Below, piece by piece: positions 25,797 to 32,865 of a DNA stretch of 32,865 nucleotides. A model generated the notes under the pieces. That model was given only the letters and a program-made list of their open reading frames with translations. It ran no database searches and was not told the DNA's origin. Within the stretch, counting starts at the first letter, position 1, and every line of letters starts with the position of its first letter. This DNA is from Methylophilaceae bacterium (GTDB lineage: Bacteria; Pseudomonadota; Gammaproteobacteria; Burkholderiales; Methylophilaceae): assembly GCA_026419515.1 (NCBI GenBank), contig JANZZG010000012.1, positions 1 through 32,865 on the forward strand, written 5' to 3'. The translations under genes were made by a program, and so were the position numbers.

Positions 25797-28700
25797 ATGA
25801 AATCCGCACGTCTACGCCAATTCATAGCCTTTCTGGCGCTCAACCTGCTGTGTTTCCAGCAGGTCGTGCAGGCGGCGACCATCAATCTGGCCACCCAACC
25901 ACTGGCCAACACGACGCCTTCGGTCGTCTTCCCCAACATCATGTTCATGCTGGACAACTCCGGCTCCATGGCGTGGAACTACCTGCCGGACTACGTCTCT
26001 GCCGGTTCCGGCGGCACCGGTTCCAGCATCTGCTGGAACGGCACCAATGACACGGGTAGCCGTGCGCAATGCCCCAGCAACGATCCCATCAACAGTAGCA
26101 GCACCAGCACTGTCACCCTGCCGCTTGCGACTTCCGACATCAACTACATCTACTACAACCCCAACATCCGCTACCGGCCGCCGGTCAAGGCGGACGGCAC
26201 CTCCTACCCGGCCAGCAACCCGTCTGCCGCTCTCATGAATGGCTTCGACACGGGCAGCGCGACCACCAACCTCGCGACCAGTGTCACCAAGAACGCGACC
26301 GCATCGGCGAACTCGACCCAGGTGACGCTGTCGGACACCGCGAGCCTTTCGGTCGGCATGATGGTCTCCGGTCCGGGGGTGGCGCCCGGCACCTTTCTGG
26401 CCACCACCACCAATCCGGTCACCTTGAGCCGGCCGGTGGCCGCCGCCTTGTCGAATACGCCTTTGACTTTCACCTCCGGCGCCTACAACCACCAGATTTT
26501 CTGCAGCACCACCAGCCCGACGACGGTGCAGCGCTATTCGGCAGCCGGAGTGACGAGCGCCACGCCCCTGACCAAAACCGGCACGACGACGAGTGGCTCT
26601 GCCACCGTGACATCCATTGCCACCAGCGGGCTGTATGTGGGCATGGCAGTATCCGGGACGGGGATCGCCTCGGGCACCACCATCGCAGCCATCCCCAGCG
26701 CGACTTCGGTCACCCTGAGCGCCTCCGCCACCGCGTCCGTCACCAGCAACAGTCTTACGTTCACACCGGTATGCGTGGAAAACGGTGATACCACCGGCAA
26801 CCAGCTCTTTCCCTGGGGAAGTTACACCAACCCGAACACTTATGCCGGCGCGCCGTTTCATTATGTGATGAGCCCGTTGCAGTATTGCACCGACAGTTAC
26901 TTCACGGATTGCGTGTATGGCGGGGCGACGGCCACCCACACCGTCCCGGCCAACTACCGGTGGTGCAATGCCTACAGTAATAGTGGTGGCACCAACCCGA
27001 CGTTTACCGATTGTCAGGACTTGCGGGATGAGACCCATACCATCCCGAATTATCTGGGCGGGATCAAATCCGCCACGACTGCCGTTGCGGCCACTGCCAC
27101 GCTGACGGTAACGAACTATGTGCCAGGGCTTTCCATCACCAACATCACGATCGGCGGCCAGCCCGTCGTCGCGCCGGGCACCAACATCGTGGCGGGGTCG
27201 GGGGTCAACACCTCCACCACCGCGATCGCGCAGTCGATTTGTGCCGCCATCCGGGCGTATTACGTCTCCCAGGGCTCACCGGCTAGCCCGGGGTATTACG
27301 ATTGCCCGACCACGCCGACGTCCAACACCCTGACCATCGTGGCTGCGGCGACGGGCGCCTGGCCGAATGGCCAGCTGATCGTGGTGAGTGGCCCTACCAG
27401 CAACCCAGGCAGCGCCGCCAGCGGCACGATCACCATCACCAACTCAGGGGCCACACGGGTGGACGATCTCAAGGTGGGCACCACCTCCCTGATTTCCTCG
27501 ATTTCTCCCAGCACGCCTTATTATTTTGGCGCCGGTGAGACATCCGCAACCATTTGCAGCAAGCTCGCTTCCATGGTCAATGCCCCGGGTTTCAGCGCCA
27601 GTTGTAGCAGCGATGTGATGACGATTACCGCGCCGGTGGGCACGGCCTACAACGGCAACAGCATCAGCCTGACGGGTTCGGCCGTCTCCGCGCGGGCGAC
27701 GATCACGGCCAATGCCGCGGTCAACACCCCCGCGAGGGGAGCGATCGGGGCCATTTCGGTGGGGAGCACCACGATCCAGAATGCCCAGACCTTCAACCCC
27801 GGCGCGACGCAGTCCAACGTGGCGACCCAGATCAACGGCGGCAGCGGCGCGGCGTTCCAGAATGGGTTTAGTGGCGGGGGCACTTCTTCCGGGACGGTGA
27901 CCATCGTGGCCCCGGCCGGCAATGCCTACAACGGGCAGTCGATCACGATCGCGGCAGGCGCCACCAGCAATGCCAGCGGCACCATTTCCGCCAGCGGCAC
28001 TTCGAGCAAAAGCCTGACCAAGCTGGTGTGTGGCAGTACCACCGTCATCAACAACACGGTGACCTACAGCTCCACCCTGTCGACTTTCTGCGGCAATCTC
28101 AACGCTGCATCCACCAAAGCAGCAGGCTGGACATTCAGCTATAGCGGTTCGACGTGCAACGTCACTGCCCCCAACACCCAGGCGGCCTGCACCTTCACCC
28201 CGACATGGAGTAGTGGTAGCGGGAGCACACCCACCATGAGCGGTGGGATCACCACGGTGGGGACCTACAATTATGCCGGCAGCCTCTCTGGCGGCACCTT
28301 TCCCGCTGCGGACAACCCTGCCGGTGGCAGCACCAGCCCGACGACCAACGCCGGCTATGCGGCGGCGAGTGCCAGCGGCAGTATGAGTTCGGCCGGAACC
28401 AACCCCACCGGGACCATCGCCACCAATGCCACCGCGCCCAGTACCCGCGTGATGGGGTCGGCTGGGGGTGGGGTCAATGGCGTGGATGGCTCCGGCAACA
28501 CCCGCGACAAGGTCGGCATTTTCAAGCGTGTGGACATTACCCCTTCCATCAATAGCTACCCGGCGACCGGCACCAAGGCGGTCGAGCGCTCCGATTGCGC
28601 GGGAACGACCTGCACCTATGCTGAGGAATTGCAAAACTTCGCCAACTGGTTTAGTTATTACCGTACCCGCATCCTGATGATGAAATCCGCTGCCACCCTG

Positions 28701-31700
28701 GCATTCAGTGGTCTGGACAACAAATACCGGGTGGGCTTCGAGTTGCTGAACAGCTACAGCAAGCCGGATGTCGAACTGCAGGTGGCGCGGTTTGACGACA
28801 GCAGTGAAAAAATCGGGCATCGGACCAACTGGTGGAACCGCCTGACCTCGACGACGGTGAGCGGTTCGACACCGCTGCGTTCCTCGCTCAACAAACTGGG
28901 GCGCTATTATGCGGGCAAATTGACTTCGGGAACGGGAACCCCCGCAGTGGCCGAAGTCAAAGCCAAAGGCACGATCACCATCAGTGCCGCAAAAAATGGC
29001 GACACCATCTCCAGCATCAAAGTCGAAGGGGTGGAAATCCTGGGTAGCGTACATACCGTGAGCGAATGCACCGGGACGAGCAACTGCACCAACGCCCAGC
29101 GCTCCACGCTGGCGGCCAACCTGGCGAGCAAGATCAATGCATTTGTCGCTGGCGGCACCTACAATACCGTCAATGCCTGCAAGGGCAATGACGGGACTAC
29201 GCCGGTGACCTGCCCGGCCTATGTCGCCAGCGCCTCGGGCAACACCATCACGATTACGGCGCCGGCGGTCACCACGGCCACCGACCCCAGCCTGCCGACC
29301 GTCAACGGCCAAGGGTCATATTTCAACAGTAACCCCATTACCGTGGCCAAGTCGGGTACCTTCACCTTCAGCAAAACGGACCTGGCGGGCGGGGTGGATG
29401 CCGCGCCTGCCATCCCGCCACTCGTTTCGGAGCCCATCCAGTATTCCTGCCAGCAGAATTACGCCTTCCTGGTGACGGATGGTTACTGGAACTCGGATTC
29501 CCATAGTTCATTGAAACAGCTGGATGGCTCAACCCCGATCGGCAACCAGGACAATAACCTCGCGGTCTTCCCCCGGCCCTATTATGATGGAAATGAGCCT
29601 TCTACCACCTGTACGGACAGCGATTTTTCCAGTTGCGGGACGCTGGCGGATATCGCCATGTATTATTACAACACCGACCTGCGGGATGCTGCGCACGGCA
29701 ATGAAATCAGCAGCGTCACCGGGCTGAACGTCGCCGAAAACAACGTCTTCACCACCGATGACGACAAAAATAACAAGCAGCACATGTCGCTGTTTGCCAT
29801 GAGCCTGGGACAACCGGGCACGCTGCGTTACCGCAGTGATTACCTGACCGCAACCAGCGGAGATTATGCCGCCATCAAGAATGGGACCAAGAACTGGCCC
29901 GCTCCGAAGGCGAACAGCCCGCGCACCATCGATGATCTCTGGCATGCCACGGTCAATGGCCGCGGCAAGTTTTTCAGTGCCCGGGATCCCAATATGGTGA
30001 GCAAAGGCCTCATCGAAGCGCTCAACAGCATCCAGAAGCGCGTCGGGTCAGCCGCGGCTGCGGCCACCTCGACTTCGGAACCGACTCAAACCGACCGTGG
30101 TGCCTTTGTAACCAGCTACGTCACCAAGGAATGGTCTGGCGACCTGCAGGCGCGCAACATCGATGTCGTAACAGGCCAGGTTTCCGAGCCGCAGAACCCC
30201 GAACCCAACGCGTGCGTAGACGACCCAGGCTGCCCCTGGTCAGCCCGCAAGAAACTGGATGCCATGACGGCCGGAATCGGCTGGAGCAGCGCGCGCCGCG
30301 TTTACATCGCACCGACCAGCGGCAGCAGCGGGGCTGCATTACGCGATTTCACCTATACCAATCTGACGGCCACCGAGAAAAGCTGGTTCGACCCGACCAC
30401 CGGTCTTACCCAGTATCCCGACATTCATGCGGCTTATCCATCGCTTTCCACGGTTTTTTTGGCCGAAAGCCTGGTGAACTTCATCCGCGGCGACATTTCC
30501 AATGAGAAGGAACGGGGGAGCGGCTACCCGCTGTGGCGCAAACGCGCCCATGTGCTGGGGGATCTCGTCAACACCAAGCCGATGTATGTGCGTGGTGCAT
30601 TGGCCACTTACGATGAAGCCAGTAATCCGGGTTACAGACAGTTCATCCTCGATCGGGCCACGCGTCAGCCGGTGGTCTATGTCTCGGGCAACGATGGCAT
30701 GTTGCACGCCTTTGCAGCGGAGGACAGCGCACCTTCTGCACCTGTCAGCGTATCGGGCGGGACCGAACTGTGGGCCTTCATCCCGACCGAGACGCTCAAG
30801 GTGGTCAAGGAGCTGGCGGATACCGCGTATGCCCACCAGTATTTCGTGGACGGGCCCATCGCCGTGGGTGACGTGTATTTCGATGGCAGCTGGCATACCA
30901 TCCTGGTGGGGGCCCTGGGGGCGGGGGGCAAGGCCTATTATGCGCTGGACATCACCGACCCGTTCAACCCCAGGTACCTGTGGGAAATCAGCAGTACAAC
31001 GCCTGGCTTCGAACATCTGGGCTACACCTCGGGTGGCGCGTCCATCAACAAACTGCCGAGCGGTGCATGGGCGGTGTTGTTCAGCTCTGGCTACAACAAT
31101 GGGGATGGTAATCCCGGCAACACCGTGCAAAACGGCGGTGGTTATTTGTATGCCGTCAATCCGCAGACTGGGGCGCTGTTGTCAGGTTTCCCCTTGGCGA
31201 CCGGTTCCGGCACCGACAGCAACCCCAGCAATCTGGGCAAGATCGGCGCTTGGGTGGACAATCCGCGGCTTGACAATGTAGCGACTTATGTTTACGCCGG
31301 CGACACCAATGGCGACCTGTGGCGCTTCGATTTGTCCAGCCGGACGGTCTCCCGGCTGGCCCACCTGGAAGGGTTGACCCGGCCGACCGATGGCAGCACG
31401 CCTGCGCCAGCGGCTCAGCCCATCACCACCAAGCCGGAAATGACCCTGATCGGCGGCAAACGCGTGATCTATGTGGGGACGGGTCAATATTTGGCTGAAG
31501 AAGACCGGGCCAACACCAATGTGCAGAGTTTCTACGCCATCAAGGATGACGCTGTCCCCAGCGGAGGATGGCATCCGCGGACCGATACTGGCACGGTGGA
31601 TGGCGTCCCCGGCACCAGGCTGTTCCAGGTGCGCAAGCTGATCGGCAGCATGAGCGATGGCGGCAGCCCCCCAACCGTGACGGGCATCACTGACAATGGC

Positions 31701-32207
31701 AAGCCGGCACGGGTGGTTTGTGCAGGGGAAAGTTCATATGTCCTTTCCAAGATCGAGGATGGTCAGCCGAAAGTGGACAAGTGTATGGGGGGACCGACCG
31801 ATGCCAGTGGCAGACCCATCGAAATGGATTGGGACAAATATGCCGGCTGGTATGTGGACCTGCCGGAGAGCGGAGAGCGCATAGACAAAGACATAGACTT
31901 AAAAGCAAGAAAGCTGGTTTTTGCGAGCAACGTTCCGTCATCCAGCCCATGCACCACTGGCGGCAATAGCTGGTACAACCAACTCGACTACAAGACAGGA
32001 CTGAGTGTGCCGGGGTCGGGTCTGATCGCTTCGAGAAAAATCAGCAACGCCCTGATCGTAGGGTTTAACATAGTCAGGCTGCCAGATGGTAGCTTGGTGG
32101 TCATTGCTGTTCTGTCGAGTGGTAATGTGGAAGTCGTCGCCGTGATTCCCCCGGCTGACACGGTTGAAGGCAAGCGTAGCCTGTGGAGGGAGTTCGAGCC
32201 TTATTGA
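25797..32207 (+). CDS. pilY1: Type IV pilus tip adhesin PilY1/PilC, greatly enlarged (2136 residues)
   Basis: PilY1 sits at the pilus tip as an adhesin and mechanosensor. The product has a signal peptide (LALNLLCFQQVVQA) and a vWA-like opening IMFMLDNSGSMAW with the MIDAS pattern D53-x-S55-x-S57. RVDITPSINSYP, YAEELQNFANWFSYYRTR (about 937-958) and AFLVTDGYWN (about 1221) continue that domain. From about residue 1429 the C-terminal PilY1 propeller begins: FVTSYVTKEWSGDLQAR, VVYVSGNDGMLHAFAAE, VYAGDTNGDLWRFDL and GWYVDLPESGERI. Classical PilY1 has roughly 1160 residues; the excess is repeated modules at about 163-323, 432-812 and 1058-1178. The usual calcium loop before VYAGD is degenerate. 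AAGGGGGCAGC precedes ATG 25797. Confidence 0.93.
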   Translation: MKSARLRQFIAFLALNLLCFQQVVQAATINLATQPLANTTPSVVFPNIMFMLDNSGSMAWNYLPDYVSAGSGGTGSSICWNGTNDTGSRAQCPSNDPINSSSTSTVTLPLATSDINYIYYNPNIRYRPPVKADGTSYPASNPSAALMNGFDTGSATTNLATSVTKNATASANSTQVTLSDTASLSVGMMVSGPGVAPGTFLATTTNPVTLSRPVAAALSNTPLTFTSGAYNHQIFCSTTSPTTVQRYSAAGVTSATPLTKTGTTTSGSATVTSIATSGLYVGMAVSGTGIASGTTIAAIPSATSVTLSASATASVTSNSLTFTPVCVENGDTTGNQLFPWGSYTNPNTYAGAPFHYVMSPLQYCTDSYFTDCVYGGATATHTVPANYRWCNAYSNSGGTNPTFTDCQDLRDETHTIPNYLGGIKSATTAVAATATLTVTNYVPGLSITNITIGGQPVVAPGTNIVAGSGVNTSTTAIAQSICAAIRAYYVSQGSPASPGYYDCPTTPTSNTLTIVAAATGAWPNGQLIVVSGPTSNPGSAASGTITITNSGATRVDDLKVGTTSLISSISPSTPYYFGAGETSATICSKLASMVNAPGFSASCSSDVMTITAPVGTAYNGNSISLTGSAVSARATITANAAVNTPARGAIGAISVGSTTIQNAQTFNPGATQSNVATQINGGSGAAFQNGFSGGGTSSGTVTIVAPAGNAYNGQSITIAAGATSNASGTISASGTSSKSLTKLVCGSTTVINNTVTYSSTLSTFCGNLNAASTKAAGWTFSYSGSTCNVTAPNTQAACTFTPTWSSGSGSTPTMSGGITTVGTYNYAGSLSGGTFPAADNPAGGSTSPTTNAGYAAASASGSMSSAGTNPTGTIATNATAPSTRVMGSAGGGVNGVDGSGNTRDKVGIFKRVDITPSINSYPATGTKAVERSDCAGTTCTYAEELQNFANWFSYYRTRILMMKSAATLAFSGLDNKYRVGFELLNSYSKPDVELQVARFDDSSEKIGHRTNWWNRLTSTTVSGSTPLRSSLNKLGRYYAGKLTSGTGTPAVAEVKAKGTITISAAKNGDTISSIKVEGVEILGSVHTVSECTGTSNCTNAQRSTLAANLASKINAFVAGGTYNTVNACKGNDGTTPVTCPAYVASASGNTITITAPAVTTATDPSLPTVNGQGSYFNSNPITVAKSGTFTFSKTDLAGGVDAAPAIPPLVSEPIQYSCQQNYAFLVTDGYWNSDSHSSLKQLDGSTPIGNQDNNLAVFPRPYYDGNEPSTTCTDSDFSSCGTLADIAMYYYNTDLRDAAHGNEISSVTGLNVAENNVFTTDDDKNNKQHMSLFAMSLGQPGTLRYRSDYLTATSGDYAAIKNGTKNWPAPKANSPRTIDDLWHATVNGRGKFFSARDPNMVSKGLIEALNSIQKRVGSAAAAATSTSEPTQTDRGAFVTSYVTKEWSGDLQARNIDVVTGQVSEPQNPEPNACVDDPGCPWSARKKLDAMTAGIGWSSARRVYIAPTSGSSGAALRDFTYTNLTATEKSWFDPTTGLTQYPDIHAAYPSLSTVFLAESLVNFIRGDISNEKERGSGYPLWRKRAHVLGDLVNTKPMYVRGALATYDEASNPGYRQFILDRATRQPVVYVSGNDGMLHAFAAEDSAPSAPVSVSGGTELWAFIPTETLKVVKELADTAYAHQYFVDGPIAVGDVYFDGSWHTILVGALGAGGKAYYALDITDPFNPRYLWEISSTTPGFEHLGYTSGGASINKLPSGAWAVLFSSGYNNGDGNPGNTVQNGGGYLYAVNPQTGALLSGFPLATGSGTDSNPSNLGKIGAWVDNPRLDNVATYVYAGDTNGDLWRFDLSSRTVSRLAHLEGLTRPTDGSTPAPAAQPITTKPEMTLIGGKRVIYVGTGQYLAEEDRANTNVQSFYAIKDDAVPSGGWHPRTDTGTVDGVPGTRLFQVRKLIGSMSDGGSPPTVTGITDNGKPARVVCAGESSYVLSKIEDGQPKVDKCMGGPTDASGRPIEMDWDKYAGWYVDLPESGERIDKDIDLKARKLVFASNVPSSSPCTTGGNSWYNQLDYKTGLSVPGSGLIASRKISNALIVGFNIVRLPDGSLVVIAVLSSGNVEVVAVIPPADTVEGKRSLWREFEPY
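26284..26478 (+). repeat. PilY1 insert, threonine/serine-rich module A, copy 1
   Basis: It codes about residues 163-227 of PilY1: NATASANSTQVTLSDTASLS, then VGMMVSGPGVAPGTFL and NPVTLSRPVAAAL, ending LTFTS. It is homologous by pattern to copy 2 (26572-26766), with the shared core VGMxVSGxGxxxGT followed by a VTLS strand and an SNTPLTF/SNSLTF close. Such modules occur in large adhesins and phage fibres. Confidence 0.7.
26572..26766 (+). repeat. PilY1 insert, threonine/serine-rich module A, copy 2
   Basis: It codes about residues 259-323: KTGTTTSGSATVTSIATSG, VGMAVSGTGIASGTTI, SATSVTLSASATASV, ending LTFTP. It has the same length and order as copy 1 (26284-26478), with clear divergence at the DNA level. 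Confidence 0.72.
27090..28235 (+). repeat. PilY1 insert, four tandem diverged module-B copies
   Basis: It codes about residues 432-812. Four segments of roughly 75-105 residues share one plan. Each has an opening strand of GTITI type and an I-x-V/I-G strand (ITIGGQPV, LKVGTTSL, ISVGSTTI, LVCGSTTV). A short helix comes next (IAQSICAAIRAY, TICSKLASMVNA, SNVATQINGG, STFCGNLNAA). A closing strand ends it (NTLTIVAAATGAWPNG, DVMTITAPVGTAYNG, GTVTIVAPAGNAYNG, CNVTAPNTQA). Boundaries are approximate. The layout recalls flagellin IN-type motifs, but that is only a resemblance. Confidence 0.65.
28968..29330 (+). repeat. PilY1 insert, fifth module-B copy at a second site
   Basis: It codes about residues 1058-1178: GTITISAAKNGDTISSIKVE, a helix LAANLASKINAF and a closing GNTITITAPAV. 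The plan matches the tandem copies at 27090-28235, but it is placed between KLGRYYAGKL and AFLVTDGYWN, inside the later half of the vWA domain. It carries several cysteines (SECTGTSNC, NACKGND, TCPAY). Confidence 0.65.
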
Positions 32208-32214
32208 CCATTCG

Positions 32215-32841
32215 ATGCCGCGCACTTTCTTCCGCCGCCCGGAGGCACCGCTTCGGGCGGCGTTGTTGTTGTCGGTGCTGGCGCACCTGGCGATCCTGAA
32301 CCTGGTCCGCCTGCCGACCTTCCTACCGCAGGCCCGGCCTGGAACCGGCGCCACCCTGCTCACGGTGGAACTGGACGCGCAGTCGATGGCTGCCGCCTAT
32401 CCGCAGCCCCCCTCGCCGCAGGAGGAGACCCCGCCGCACACGCTGTTCGACATCCCCCCCGCCCCGCCTGCTGCCGCGCCTGCGCCGCCACAGCCGGATA
32501 TCCAGGCGCCTGAGGTCGCGCTGCCTGCGCCGGAGACTGGCACCGCGCTGCAGCAACCGGCGCCACCGGCGCCTGCTCCGCCCCCTGTCCCGGCTTTCGT
32601 GGACAGGCGCCCCCCGGCCCTGCAGGAAGGCATGGCGACGGCCGTTCTGCACGTCGATGACCATGGACATGTGCAGCAGATCATTTGGCTTGTGCTGCCC
32701 TATGTGACGTTCGAGGAATTGCAACAGATGGAAACGGAACTGCGGCAGCGCCAGTATCCGGCGACGGGGGCTGCCTACAATCTGGCCGAAGCGATCCAGG
32801 TGCCGCGCGCGCGGCCGCCGGTCAGTACAGCTGATCCATGA
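32215..32841 (+). CDS. TonB-like proline-rich membrane-anchored protein
   Basis: This 208-residue protein has the layout of an energy-transducer protein. It has a basic N-terminus (MPRTFFRRPE), one membrane segment (LRAALLLSVLAHLAILNLVRL, about residues 13-33) and a long proline/alanine region (about 68-145). A small C-terminal domain follows with GMATAVLHVDDHGHVQQIIW and LRQRQYPATGAAYN, faintly like the TonB C-terminal fold. I cannot assign a confirmed family; it lacks ExbB/ExbD neighbours. ATG 32215 lies seven bases after the pilY1 stop; the open frame upstream overlaps pilY1. It may be co-transcribed with pilY1, but its link to pili is inference. Confidence 0.62.
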   Translation: MPRTFFRRPEAPLRAALLLSVLAHLAILNLVRLPTFLPQARPGTGATLLTVELDAQSMAAAYPQPPSPQEETPPHTLFDIPPAPPAAAPAPPQPDIQAPEVALPAPETGTALQQPAPPAPAPPPVPAFVDRRPPALQEGMATAVLHVDDHGHVQQIIWLVLPYVTFEELQQMETELRQRQYPATGAAYNLAEAIQVPRARPPVSTADP

Positions 32842-32865
32842 GCTGCGAGGGCAGGATCTGCGGCA
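32822..32865 (-). CDS. Possible 3' end of a convergent gene at the window edge
   Basis: On the minus strand a frame open to the window edge ends ...PQILPSQLMDQLY and a TGA at 32822-32824, overlapping the TonB-like gene by 20 bases. Fourteen codons are too few for identification. The alternative is a plus-strand start, since ATGA at 32838 overlaps the stop there (MSCEGRICG...). Confidence 0.25.
   Translation of the reverse strand, partial: PQILPSQLMDQLY

Noticed and set aside
25812-27038. A 408-codon open frame on the minus strand opposite the pilY1 start
   Set aside because: Same reason: low-complexity product, no ribosome binding site or motif, fully antisense to a recognised gene.
27444-29312. 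A 622-codon open frame on the minus strand opposite pilY1
   Set aside because: Composition is arginine/glycine-rich without motifs; it is a by-product of the biased threonine/alanine/glycine codons of pilY1, whose own protein clearly matches PilY1.
30487-30500. An RGD tripeptide in PilY1 (FIRGDIS), as in integrin-binding Pseudomonas PilY1
   Set aside because: It lies in the conserved LVNxxRGD segment found in the propeller of many PilY1 proteins and is not at the position of the Pseudomonas integrin motif; it is probably structural.

Overview
This window looks like chromosomal DNA from a betaproteobacterium. The order pilQ-aroK-aroB-dgt, an unbroken ybgC-tolQRAB-pal-cpoB-queE-queC run, an lptM-lysA pair and a PilC/PilY1-type pilus cluster are typical of that class. 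A sulfur-oxidising or Nitrosomonadales/Hydrogenophilales-like lineage is my guess from general gene content; it is an inference, not something shown directly. The DNA is GC-rich and almost entirely coding. No tRNA, rRNA, insertion sequence, prophage or CRISPR array was seen, and no gene-free stretch exceeds about 200 bases.

Layout. (1) 1-4605, + strand: the 3' end of the secretin gene pilQ, then aroK, aroB, a dGTPase-like gene and trhP (yegQ). (2) 4615-5049, - strand: a two-CBS-domain protein, divergent from the next block. (3) 5148-16688, + strand: an EamA transporter, yebC, then ruvC / UbiA-family prenyltransferase / ruvA / ruvB, ybgC, tolQ, tolR, tolA, tolB, pal, cpoB, queE, queC and doxX. 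Most junctions overlap by 1-8 bases, so Holliday-junction resolution, envelope constriction (Tol-Pal) and queuosine precursor synthesis are probably co-transcribed. (4) 16704-19685, - strand: a GyrI-like membrane protein, a CobD/CbiB-like membrane protein, ispH and ubiX, all with overlapping ends, closed by a perfect hairpin shared with the convergent doxX end. (5) 19761-20615, + strand: purU with a strong terminator. (6) 20679-22326, - strand: lptM-lysA and a small acidic secreted peptide with its own promoter. (7) 22516-32841, + strand: a minor-pilin operon (pilE-like, fimT, pilV, pilW, pilX, a very large pilY1) followed by a TonB-like proline-rich membrane protein.

How the genes work together. 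PilQ forms the outer-membrane pore of the type IV pilus. The region 7 products would form the priming or tip complex that exits through it. PilY1 is the most unusual gene: at 2136 residues it is nearly twice the classical length. The extra sequence is two copies of a glycine/threonine-rich module plus about five diverged copies of a second module, all inserted in or next to the N-terminal von Willebrand A (vWA) region. The usual PilY1 calcium loop looks degenerate, while PilW carries a clean DxDxDGxxD loop. Other points worth a second look are the prenyltransferase embedded in the ruv operon, the secreted micro-protein and the TonB-like protein behind pilY1.
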